Shown: piece by piece, positions 7,653 through 14,493 of the stretch
Position numbering within the stretch: the first letter of the stretch is position 1
Layout of the letters: each line of letters starts with the position of its first letter
NCBI GenBank assembly: GCA_041477005.1
Contig: JBGOUJ010000125.1
Span: 1 to 14,740 of the forward strand
DNA: 14,740 bases
Direction of reading: 5' to 3'
DNA from: JBGOUJ01 sp041477005
GTDB taxonomy: Bacteria; Acidobacteriota; Terriglobia; Bryobacterales; JACQDG01
The notes under the pieces: model-generated
Database searches by the model: none
What the model was told of the DNA's origin: nothing
What the model saw: only the letters and a program-made list of their open reading frames with translations
Translations under genes and position numbers: made by a program

Positions 7653-8788
7653 CCCGGCTCAGCGAGGAAGAGCGGCTGTTTCGTGACACCGTCCGCCGCT
7701 TCGCGGTAGAGAAGATCCGGCCCTACGTCCGGGAGATGGACGAGCAGGGCAAGTTCCGGCACGACATCATCGAACAGTTCTTCGAGCTTGGCCTGATGGG
7801 CATCGAGATCCCCGAGGAATTCGGCGGCCAGGGCGGATCGTTTTTCCAGGCGGTGCTGGCCGTCGAGACGCTTTCCCGGGTGGACCCCGCCGCCGGGGTC
7901 ATCGTCGACGTGCAGAACACGCTGGTCGCGAACGCCCTGATGCGCTGGGGCAACGACGAGCAAAAACGCCATTACCTGCGCCGCTTGGCCGCCGACACGG
8001 TCGGCGCCTACGCTCTCTCGGAGCCCGGCTCCGGCAGCGATGCTTTCGCCATGACCACCCGGGCCGAGGATCGCGGCGATCATTTCTCCATCACCGGCCA
8101 GAAGCTGTGGATCACCAACGCCGCCGAGGCGGGCCTTTTCGTCCTGTTCGCCAACGCCAACCCTGAGGCCGGTTACCGGGGCATCACCGCATTTCTGATC
8201 GAGCGTGAATTCCCCGGGTTCCGCGTGGGCAAGAAGGAGGACAAGCTCGGCATCCGAGCCTCCTCGACCTGCGAGCTGATCCTGGACGGCTGCCGCGTCC
8301 CGCGCGGGAACGTGCTGGGCGAGGTCGGCAAGGGCTACAAGGTCGCCATTGAGACGTTGAATGAAGGCCGTATCGCCATCGGCGCCCAGATGCTCGGCCT
8401 GGCCGAAGGCGCCCTCGAACACGCCACCGCCTACGCCCAGCAGCGCCGGCAATTCGGCAAGGCCATCGCGGAGTTCCAGGGCGTGCAATTCCAGCTTGCC
8501 CAAATGGCTACGGACGTCGAAGCCGCCCGCCTGCTGGTCTACAACGCCGCCAGGCTCAAGGACGCCGGCGAAAAGTTCCTCACCGAGGCGGCCATGGCCA
8601 AGTACTTCGCTTCGGTGATGGCCGAGCGCGTCGCCTCCCGCGCCGTCGAAATCCACGGCGGCGTAGGCTTCACGCGCGACTACCCCGTCGAAAAACTCTA
8701 CCGCGACGCCAAAATCGGCACGATCTACGAAGGCACCAGTAACATGCAGTTGGCCACCATCGCCAAACAGTTGCTGGAAAAGCACTGA
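7619..8788 (+). CDS. Acyl-CoA dehydrogenase, short/branched-chain (ACADSB-like)
   Basis: A 389-residue FAD-dependent flavoenzyme that forms the alpha-beta double bond of an acyl-CoA. Domains in order are an N-terminal helical domain (about 12-125), a beta domain with YALSEPGSGSD (131-141) and QKLWITNA (161-168), and a C-terminal helical domain with RRQFGKAIAEFQGVQ and EIHGGVGFTRDYPVEKLYRDAKIG. The catalytic base is Glu371 in YEGTS. The ending YEGTSNMQLATIAKQL and the segments IEIPEEFGG, DVQNTL and KLGIRASSTC match, from memory, short/branched-chain acyl-CoA dehydrogenase rather than the usual IQR-type bacterial enzymes, which suggests 2-methylbutyryl-CoA or a similar substrate from isoleucine or branched fatty acids. 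It starts within the zinc-ribbon gene and is followed by the repeat block. The chain-length subtype is tentative. Confidence 0.93.
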   Translation: MQTAECGTPPLTRLSEEERLFRDTVRRFAVEKIRPYVREMDEQGKFRHDIIEQFFELGLMGIEIPEEFGGQGGSFFQAVLAVETLSRVDPAAGVIVDVQNTLVANALMRWGNDEQKRHYLRRLAADTVGAYALSEPGSGSDAFAMTTRAEDRGDHFSITGQKLWITNAAEAGLFVLFANANPEAGYRGITAFLIEREFPGFRVGKKEDKLGIRASSTCELILDGCRVPRGNVLGEVGKGYKVAIETLNEGRIAIGAQMLGLAEGALEHATAYAQQRRQFGKAIAEFQGVQFQLAQMATDVEAARLLVYNAARLKDAGEKFLTEAAMAKYFASVMAERVASRAVEIHGGVGFTRDYPVEKLYRDAKIGTIYEGTSNMQLATIAKQLLEKH

Positions 8789-8833
8789 GGGGTGAACCTC
8801 AGCCATCAGCCGGCCGCCGGCCACCATCAGCAA

Positions 8834-8886
8834 TCAGCCATCAGCCATCAGCAACCGGTGGCGCCGTGCTGATGGCCGATGGCTGA
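8834..8886 (+). terminator. Long hairpin downstream of the acyl-CoA dehydrogenase
   Basis: Arms 8834-8852 and 8868-8886 are complementary at 18 of 19 positions, with a 15-nt loop that itself contains ACCGGT and GGCGCC. It starts 46 nt after the stop codon. With no T-run it is more likely a 3'-end stabiliser or Rho-associated stop than an intrinsic terminator. An alternative pairing (8878-8890 with 8907-8919, 12 of 13) competes with it. Confidence 0.5.
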
Positions 8887-8887
8887 A

Positions 8888-9059
8888 AGCCTGGACGAAG
8901 CTACCAGCTTTTAGCCATCAGCTTTCACCCAACCCGCGCGGCCGCAGCAAGGTTGCTGACGGCTGATCGCTGACGGCTGATAGCCTGGACGAAGCTACAA
9001 GCTTTTGGCCATCAGCTTTCAGCCAACCCGCGGCCGCAGCAAGGTTGCTGACGGCTGAT
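8888..9059. repeat. Tandem duplication, ~80-bp unit at 94-bp period
   Basis: Copy A is 8888-8967 (80 bp) and copy B is 8982-9059 (78 bp). They begin AGCCTGGACGAAGCTAC and end GGTTGCTGACGGCTGAT in both. They differ by three substitutions and a 2-bp CG deletion in the CCCGCGCGG/CCCGCGG tract. The 14-bp spacer is itself two GCTGA-type units. Confidence 0.9.
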
Positions 9060-9112
9060 AGCTGATAGCTAATTGCTGATCTCTGACGGCTTAGTATTGA
9101 AAGCTTTCCCCC

Positions 9113-9688
9113 GTGAAGACTATCGGCCGCTGGCTCTCTCTACATGTCTTGCCGCTGGGCGCTCCAGGTCTGTTCCTGCTGGCCCTGATTGATTCCGGGC
9201 TGCTCCCGATCCCCCAGGGCGTGGATCTGCTGCTGTTCGCCCAGGCGCTCCGCCGCCCCGACCTGGCCCTGCTCTACGCCGCCCTCGCCACCATCGGGTC
9301 GCTCGCGGGCTGCCTTTTCCTGTACGCGGTCTCCCGCAAGGCCGGCGAAATCGCGCTCTTGCGCCACACCTCGCCCGAGGGCATGGCCCGCATCCAGCGG
9401 CGATTTGAAAAATACGAGGCCCTGACCCTGGTGCTCCCCACCATGATCCCGCTCCCCTTGCCGATGAAGCTGTTTGTCATCGCCGCCGGGGTGTTTCAGG
9501 TCCATCTTGGCCGGTTCGCCCTGGCCATTGTGTTCGCCCGCGTAGTGCGCTATTTCGGCATCGCCCTGCTGGCCCGCCATTTCGGCGAGCAGACCTGGAC
9601 CTTCCTCCGGCAGAATATACTATTAATAGGCTTTGGCGCCGCCTGCCTGCTGGGCGGCTTTTACTGGTTTTCTCGGCGGTGGCGCTAG
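9113..9688 (+). CDS. DedA/VTT (SNARE-associated) family membrane protein
   Basis: A 191-residue integral membrane protein with four to five hydrophobic segments (about 15-45, 50-75, 105-128, 134-156, 167-187). The VTT core shows the N-terminal re-entrant region (LIDSGLLPIPQGVDLLLFAQA, with the mid-length GSLAGCLFLYAVSRKAG) and the second re-entrant region LPTMIPLPLPMKLFVIAAGVFQV (108-130). DedA-family proteins in other bacteria act in flipping or recycling undecaprenyl phosphate or phospholipids; that role is only inferred here. The usual Arg-rich 'RxxPGxR' motif is replaced by PTMIPLPLPMK, so it belongs to a divergent branch. The start is GTG 9113 with no visible ribosome site; TAGTAT at 9092-9097 is a possible -10. 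The gene ends with TAG, a genuine amber stop in this genome, and converges on the YdjM-type gene 28 nt away. Confidence 0.82.
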   Translation: MKTIGRWLSLHVLPLGAPGLFLLALIDSGLLPIPQGVDLLLFAQALRRPDLALLYAALATIGSLAGCLFLYAVSRKAGEIALLRHTSPEGMARIQRRFEKYEALTLVLPTMIPLPLPMKLFVIAAGVFQVHLGRFALAIVFARVVRYFGIALLARHFGEQTWTFLRQNILLIGFGAACLLGGFYWFSRRWR

Positions 9689-9698
9689 AGGGGAAGCC

Positions 9699-9712
9699 GG
9701 CCGCTCGCGGCC
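9699..9712. terminator. Small GC hairpin between convergent genes
   Basis: GGCCGCTCGCGGCC gives a 5-6 bp GC stem with a 2-4 nt loop, 10 nt after the plus-strand stop (9688) and 4 nt after the minus-strand stop (9717). Its position suits a bidirectional terminator, but there is no T-run on either strand. Confidence 0.3.
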
Positions 9713-9716
9713 CCGA

Positions 9717-10736
9717 TCAGAACGAAAACCGCTCCACCATCAACTGCAGGTTCCGGTCTAAGTCGATCGTGCACACAAAAGCGTTGCGGCGCTCGGCGGA
9801 GAACCGAAAGTCGGTGAGCTTCGCCTGGTAACCGGCCTCGCGGCTTTCCAGCATGGCATAGCGGTAGCGGGCGAAGGAGGAATACTCCCTGGCCGTGGGC
9901 GTCCGCAGCGCGGCTTCCAGGGCCGGGCTTGCTTCCGGCTTGTAGAAGATCCGGCCGGCGGTCGGATCGAGGGGCCGGCGGAGATCGACGTCCAACACTT
10001 GGTAAAACCCCTCGGTCTCGACAAATCCGCGCCAGGCCAGCGGATCGCCCGGCGTGGGAAAAGCTGCCACGCGCAACGGCGGCAAACCGGACGGACTGCT
10101 CGCCACGCTCTCGGAATCGGCCGCTCCGCTCGGATGGAAGCCGTAGAGGTGCGCTTCGAGCATTGCCAAGGCGCGCCGGTGGCTGAAATCCCGGAACGTC
10201 CACCACCCGGCGAGAAACACCAGCGCCAGAGTGGCGGCGACCGTTCCGCTGCCGGGCCGCGCCCCAATCTCGCCGCTGATCAGCCGCCCCAGCGCGGGCA
10301 GGGCGAGCGCCAGCCCCAGCGCCCCCAGCAGCCACACGTCCACGATGAAGGAAATATCCCAACTGTACCAGGCGCCCGAAAAGGGCAGCCAGGGCCGGAT
10401 CCCATAGGTATTAGTAAAGTCCATGAGCCCGTGCGAGAAAACACCGGCGAGCGCCACCAGATACGTGGCCAGCCAGCGGAACCGTTCTTCCCGCTTTCGG
10501 CTGAACAGCCAGACCACCACCGTCACCAGGCCCGCCATCACCGGCAGGCCCGCCGCCGCGTGCGTGTAGCCACGATGGTAGTGCAGATAGACTAGCGGTC
10601 CGCCGGCCCAGGCCGCGACGTCGATGTCGGGCGCGTTGGCCGCCAGCAGCAGGGTGAGCGTTGCCCCCGGCGCCACCCGCCGCAGCCCGGCCCGCGCCAG
10701 CACCATCCCGGTCAGTGTGTGCGTCAGATTATCCAT
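9717..10736 (-). CDS. YdjM-type membrane-bound metal-dependent hydrolase
   Basis: A 339-residue membrane protein of the YdjM/LexA-regulated metal-dependent hydrolase family (PF04307). The N-terminal half holds the metal-ligand-like motifs MDNLTHTLTG (1-10), APDID (35-39), HRGYTHA (54-60) and SHGLMDFTNTYG (101-112), then WYSWD (123-127), with hydrophobic segments between them and at about 130-150 and 165-180. The C-terminal ~150 residues are soluble and beta-rich. The start at 10736 was chosen because family members begin MDNLTHTL; an upstream ATG at 10775 would add 13 residues with no family support. The start overlaps the end of the lipid kinase gene by 8 nt, so the two are translationally coupled. 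Activity and substrate are unknown; pairing with a lipid kinase suggests, weakly, a membrane-lipid role. Confidence 0.88.
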   Translation of the reverse strand: MDNLTHTLTGMVLARAGLRRVAPGATLTLLLAANAPDIDVAAWAGGPLVYLHYHRGYTHAAAGLPVMAGLVTVVVWLFSRKREERFRWLATYLVALAGVFSHGLMDFTNTYGIRPWLPFSGAWYSWDISFIVDVWLLGALGLALALPALGRLISGEIGARPGSGTVAATLALVFLAGWWTFRDFSHRRALAMLEAHLYGFHPSGAADSESVASSPSGLPPLRVAAFPTPGDPLAWRGFVETEGFYQVLDVDLRRPLDPTAGRIFYKPEASPALEAALRTPTAREYSSFARYRYAMLESREAGYQAKLTDFRFSAERRNAFVCTIDLDRNLQLMVERFSF

Positions 10737-11646
10737 AAGAGGAAGGGACCAGCAGCGTGAGGGCGTCGGGCACAATCTCCACCGTGGCCGGGAGCCGGCC
10801 GGCGTACTCGCCGTCGGCTTGGATGTGCGCCGGCGCCGGTCCGCGGGGCAGCATCTCCAGTCTCCGGGCCTCGAGGAACGTCACATCCGGCAGCCGATGG
10901 AGAGATCCCGCGGCCAGGGCGGCCAGGTACCGCAAATAGCGCGTCGCCGAGCGGGCCTCAAAAAGAACGATCTCCAGTTCCGGGGCCAACAGATCGACAC
11001 GCCGGGCAATGTGGAAATCGCCGCCATAGGCCCGGGAGTGGGTCGCCAGGGCGAATGTGCACTCCCACCGGCGCCCGTCGATCTGAACTTCAAACCGCTC
11101 CAGCCGCTGCCCCAACTGGGCGAAGCCGGCCAGCCAATAGGCCAGCACGCCCAGGCGGGATTTCAGCCGCGGGTTCAGGCCGTAAACGATGCGCGCGTCG
11201 AATCCGATGCCGGCCATCAAAAAGAAATAGCGCGGCTCGCCGGGCGGCGCCGGGCGGCAAATCCGGCCCAGGCCGATCCGTCGCGGCTCGAGTCGCGGCA
11301 GCATCTCGGCGGCTCGAACAGCGTCCCGTGGCAGCCCGACCTCGTGTGCCAGCACGTTGGCCGTTCCGGCCGGCAGCACAGCCAGCGGCACCGCCGTGTG
11401 AGCCAGGCCGTTGACGGCCTCGCTCACCGTCCCGTCGCCGCCGCAAACCAGAACCAGGTCGGCCCCGCCGCGGCACGCCTCGCGCGCGATCCCGGTGGCC
11501 GCGCCCGGCCCCTCGGTGGGCCGCGCCTCGACCACCCCGATCTGGCTGCGCAGCACTTCGAGCGCCCGCTCGATAACGCGCGCCCGCTGCGCCTTGCGCC
11601 GCCCCGCCGCCGGGTTGTAGATGAGGACCGCTCGCGCGTATCCCAT
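10729..11646 (-). CDS. Diacylglycerol/lipid kinase family protein (DagK/YegS-like)
   Basis: A 305-residue soluble lipid kinase of the DAGK catalytic family, expected to phosphorylate diacylglycerol or a related lipid using ATP at the membrane surface. The N-terminal domain has the phosphate-contacting IYNPAAG (9-15), the nucleotide-binding GGDGT (69-73) followed by VSEAVNGL, and PAGTANVLA (92-100). The C-terminal beta-sandwich includes MAGIGFDARI and QADGEYAGRLP near the end, whose DGE is conserved. Length matches the bacterial family. AGGAAG upstream gives a plausible ribosome site 8 nt before ATG 11646. It is divergent from ligA with 26 bp between start codons and heads a two-gene unit with the YdjM-type gene. 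It may salvage diacylglycerol or make specialised phospholipids; the substrate cannot be read from sequence. Confidence 0.93.
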   Translation of the reverse strand: MGYARAVLIYNPAAGRRKAQRARVIERALEVLRSQIGVVEARPTEGPGAATGIAREACRGGADLVLVCGGDGTVSEAVNGLAHTAVPLAVLPAGTANVLAHEVGLPRDAVRAAEMLPRLEPRRIGLGRICRPAPPGEPRYFFLMAGIGFDARIVYGLNPRLKSRLGVLAYWLAGFAQLGQRLERFEVQIDGRRWECTFALATHSRAYGGDFHIARRVDLLAPELEIVLFEARSATRYLRYLAALAAGSLHRLPDVTFLEARRLEMLPRGPAPAHIQADGEYAGRLPATVEIVPDALTLLVPSSYG

Positions 11647-11659
11647 GGCTCAAACTTCC

Positions 11660-11666
11660 TATAATA
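11660..11666. promoter_or_regulatory. Shared -10 candidate (TATAATA) in the dagK/ligA divergent gap
   Basis: TATAAT (11660-11665, plus strand) is a consensus -10 ending 7 nt before the ligA ATG. The complementary strand reads TATTAT (11666-11661) 14 nt before the dagK-like ATG. There is no matching -35 on the ligA side. The spacing would give a leaderless or nearly leaderless ligA message. Confidence 0.5.
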
Positions 11667-11672
11667 GCCAGG

Positions 11673-13670
11673 ATGGCCCGATCCGCCGGCGTGGAGCAGG
11701 AAATTGCGCGGCTGCGCCGCGAGCTGGAGCGCCACGAGCACCTCTATTACGTGCTCGACCGGCCCGAGATCACCGACGCGGAATACGACGCCCGGATGGC
11801 CCGGCTGCGCGAGCTTGAAGCGCAGCACCCCGAGCTGGTCACCCCCGACTCCCCCACCCAGCGCGTGGGCGGCAAACCCCGCGAGGGCTTCGTCCGCGTG
11901 CCGCACACCTCCTCCATGCTCAGCCTCGACAATGCCTATAACGAAGGCGAGCTGGCCGATTTCGACCGCCGCGTCCGCGAGCTAACCGGCCTGGACCAGG
12001 TCGACTACGTGGCCGAGCTGAAGCTCGACGGGCTGTCGATGGCCGTCCACTACCAGGACGGCCGGTTGACCCGCGCCATCACCCGCGGCGACGGCCAGGT
12101 GGGCGAGGACGTCACCGATAACGCCCGCACCATCCGCTCCGTGCCCTTGCACCTGCCGGCTGCGGCGCCGGCGGGCCTGGTGGAGGCGCGCGGCGAGGTG
12201 ATCCTGGCCCGCAGCGAGTTCGAGCGCGTCAACCACGAGCGCGAAGAGCAGAATCTGCCCCAGTTCGCCAACCCCCGCAACGCCGCCGCCGGCGCGCTGC
12301 GGGTGCTCGAGCCGCGGATCACCGCCTCCCGCCGGCTGCTTTTTTACGCCTACCAATGGCTGCTCGACGGCCGCTCGGCCGGCGAACGGCACTGGGACGC
12401 GCTCCAAACCCTGGCCGATCTCGGTTTCAAAGTGAACCCGCATCGCCGGCTCTGCCCAGGCCTGGGCGGGGCTTTGGAATTCATTCACGAATGGGAAGAG
12501 AAGCGCCACGCCCAGGCCTACGAAACCGACGGGGTGGTGATCAAGGTCAACGAGCTCGCTCTCCAGCAGCGGCTCGGCTGGACGGCCAAAGCCCCGCGCT
12601 GGGCGATCGCTTACAAGTATGCCGCCCAGCAGGCGGTCACCACCGTGCTCGACATCGACGTGCAGGTGGGCCGCACCGGCACGCTCACGCCGGTCGCCCA
12701 TCTGGACCCGGTACAGGTCGGCGGCGTCACGGTCAGCCGCGCCACGCTGCACAACGAGGACGAGATCGCAAGGCTCGCCCTCGAAATCGGCGACCAGGTC
12801 CTGATCGAGCGGAGCGGCGACGTGATCCCCAAGGTCGTGCGGGTGGAAAAGCCGGGCGCCGAGCGGCGGCCGTTCGTGATGCCTTCGGAGTGCCCGGTCT
12901 GCGGCACGCGCGTCGTCCGCCAGCCCGGCGAAGTGGCCTGGCGCTGCGTCAACACCGACTGCCCGGCGCGATTGAAGGAATCGATTCTGCACTTCACGGC
13001 CCGGCGGGTGATGAACATCGACGGCCTGGGCGACGTGATGGTCAACCAGTTGGTCGACCGCGGCTTGGTCCGCAGCGTCTCGGACCTCTATAGCCTCACC
13101 CAAGAGCAACTGCTGCCGCTCGACCGCATGGGCGACAAATTAGCTACGAAGCTGCTCCACAACATAGATGCCTCGCGCCGGGCCTCGCTCGACCGGATCC
13201 TTTCCGGGCTCGGCATTCCCATGGTAGGCGAGCGGACCGCGGCCATCCTGGCGCGCCATTTTGGCAGTCTCGACCGGCTGATGGCCGCTTCGGCCGAGGA
13301 GTTGGAGCGGGCCGAAGAGGTCGGGCCGCGCGTGGCCGAGTCCATTCACAGTTTCTTCGCCGAGCCGCGAAATCAGGATCTGATCGAGCGGCTCCGCAAA
13401 GCCGGCCTCCAATTCGAGCAAGAAATGAAGAGGGCCGGCGGCGAGCTGGATGGAATGACCTTCGTGCTGACCGGAACTCTGAGCGGCTTGAGCCGCGAGG
13501 AAGCAACCGAGAGGATCGAAGCGGCCGGCGGAAAAGTCACCGGCTCGGTGAGCAAGAAGACCCGCTACGTGGTGGCCGGCGCCGATGCCGGATCGAAGCT
13601 CGACAAGGCCCGCCAGCTAGGCGTCGAGGTCATCGACGAGGCCGAGCTGCGGCGCCTGCTGGGCCCCTGA
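11673..13670 (+). CDS. ligA: NAD+-dependent DNA ligase LigA
   Basis: A complete 665-residue ligase that seals DNA nicks in replication and repair using NAD+. Domain Ia has the NMN-binding motif YYVLDRPEITDAEYD (25-39). The adenylation domain has the active-site Lys117 in ELKLDG (KxDG) and later GVVIKVN. The OB fold (about 312-395) includes VGRTGTLTPVAHLDPV and ATLHNEDEI. The zinc finger is Cys407, Cys410, Cys425 and Cys430. The helix-hairpin-helix domain (about 440-580) contains INIDGLG-like MNIDGLGDVMV and GIPMVGERTA. The C-terminal BRCT domain starts near residue 590 (MTFVLTGTLSG at 595). All key residues are present and length is typical. No ribosome site is seen before ATG 11673, but a TATAAT lies 7 nt upstream. 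It converges on the sigma factor with 1 nt between stops. Confidence 0.98.
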   Translation: MARSAGVEQEIARLRRELERHEHLYYVLDRPEITDAEYDARMARLRELEAQHPELVTPDSPTQRVGGKPREGFVRVPHTSSMLSLDNAYNEGELADFDRRVRELTGLDQVDYVAELKLDGLSMAVHYQDGRLTRAITRGDGQVGEDVTDNARTIRSVPLHLPAAAPAGLVEARGEVILARSEFERVNHEREEQNLPQFANPRNAAAGALRVLEPRITASRRLLFYAYQWLLDGRSAGERHWDALQTLADLGFKVNPHRRLCPGLGGALEFIHEWEEKRHAQAYETDGVVIKVNELALQQRLGWTAKAPRWAIAYKYAAQQAVTTVLDIDVQVGRTGTLTPVAHLDPVQVGGVTVSRATLHNEDEIARLALEIGDQVLIERSGDVIPKVVRVEKPGAERRPFVMPSECPVCGTRVVRQPGEVAWRCVNTDCPARLKESILHFTARRVMNIDGLGDVMVNQLVDRGLVRSVSDLYSLTQEQLLPLDRMGDKLATKLLHNIDASRRASLDRILSGLGIPMVGERTAAILARHFGSLDRLMAASAEELERAEEVGPRVAESIHSFFAEPRNQDLIERLRKAGLQFEQEMKRAGGELDGMTFVLTGTLSGLSREEATERIEAAGGKVTGSVSKKTRYVVAGADAGSKLDKARQLGVEVIDEAELRRLLGP

Positions 13671-13671
13671 C

Positions 13672-14493
13672 TCAGACCCCCACAAAGGCGTCGCAGGTCT
13701 CAATGCCGCGGCTGCGCAGGGTGGCGTGGAGCTTTTCGAGCGCCGCTTTGTGTATTTGAGATACCCTGCTTTCGTTGACCCCCAGCTCGGCTCCAATCTG
13801 CTTCATGGTGCTGCCCTGGGCGTAGTAAAGGGCGACCACCCGCTGGTAGCGCACGGGCAGGCTCTGGATGGCCTCGGCCAAAACCTGGCGCAGTTGCTGC
13901 CGGGCGCAGGTGCGGTCCGGCGGCTCCTCTTCGCTCTGCGGCGTATCGGCCGAGGAGAACCGCTCCATCGAGTCGTTGTATTGGCTTCCCAGGTGGCTCT
14001 GGCCGGCGCCCAGCCCGGCCGTGTGCAGCTCGAAGACCAGCTTGCGCCAGCGCACCAGCGTCACGCCCATCTCGCGCGCCAGCTCCGCCTCGATCGGCGG
14101 CCGCCCCAACTGGCAGCTCAGCTTTTGCGTCAAGGCCTCGATGTGCTTGAAGCGCTTGCGCAGATCGCGCGAAGCCCAGTCGAGCTGCCGCAGGCTGTCC
14201 AGAATCGCCCCGCGGATGCGGTGCTTGGCGTAAAGGTGGAATACAACGCGTTTGCTCGGATCGTACTTCTGAACGGCGTCAAACAACCCCAGAACGCCGG
14301 CATGCACCAGGTCGTCCAGCTCGACCTGTACCGGCAGGTTTTCGCGCACCCGGCTGGCGATCGCTCTTACCAGCGGGAGATGGCTCATGACAATCGCGTC
14401 TCGTTGCTCCCGAGCGAGCGGTCCACACTTGGCCGTGAGGGTCGAGCTCGATCGGACGGTCTGGGTCTTAACAGCAGGAGCGGCGCACGACAT
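13672..14493 (-). CDS. RNA polymerase sigma factor, sigma-28 FliA/WhiG family
   Basis: A 273-residue group-3 sigma factor. Region 2 (about 35-110) shows HLPLVRAIASRV, DDLVHAGVLGLFDAVQKYDP, FHLYAKHRIRGAILDSLRQLDW and SRDLRKR, which is diagnostic of the FliA/WhiG branch. Region 3 is about 116-160 (RPPIEAELAREMGV) and region 4 about 203-262 (SLPVRYQRVVALYYAQGSTMKQIG, then ELGVNESRVSQIHKAALEKL, the DNA-binding helix-turn-helix). A linker at 165-200 is acidic and low complexity. The first ~25 residues are poorly conserved, so the start is less sure; a GGGAGGG-type site sits a rather long 14 nt before ATG 14493. FliA controls late flagellar and chemotaxis genes and WhiG controls development; no such gene lies nearby, so its regulon here is unknown and no anti-sigma gene is adjacent. 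Confidence 0.93.
   Translation of the reverse strand: MSCAAPAVKTQTVRSSSTLTAKCGPLAREQRDAIVMSHLPLVRAIASRVRENLPVQVELDDLVHAGVLGLFDAVQKYDPSKRVVFHLYAKHRIRGAILDSLRQLDWASRDLRKRFKHIEALTQKLSCQLGRPPIEAELAREMGVTLVRWRKLVFELHTAGLGAGQSHLGSQYNDSMERFSSADTPQSEEEPPDRTCARQQLRQVLAEAIQSLPVRYQRVVALYYAQGSTMKQIGAELGVNESRVSQIHKAALEKLHATLRSRGIETCDAFVGV

Larger units (their letters stand above)
8789..9112. repeat. Noncoding heptamer-repeat block between the acyl-CoA dehydrogenase and the VTT protein
   Basis: This 324-bp gap holds no credible gene. It is made of copies of a heptamer close to ATCAGCC: the left part reads the TCAGC orientation (8798-8852) and the right part reads GCTGA (8868-9089). Within it are a strong hairpin (8834-8886), a 94-bp-period duplication (8888-9059) and 27-nt inverted ends (8826-8852 and 9054-9080, 24 of 27 complementary). 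It may be a MITE/REP-like element or an expanded simple repeat; no transposase is nearby and no target duplication was found at the tested ends. Confidence 0.85.

Noticed and set aside
8789..9112. CRISPR-like array
   Set aside because: Repeat units are 7 bp, occur in both orientations, and have no unique spacers of even length; no cas gene nearby.
10737..10775. Upstream ATG at 10775 giving the YdjM-type protein 13 more residues
   Set aside because: The extra residues (MCPTPSRCWSLPL) are read from the lipid-kinase coding region and lie before the family-typical MDNLTHTL start.
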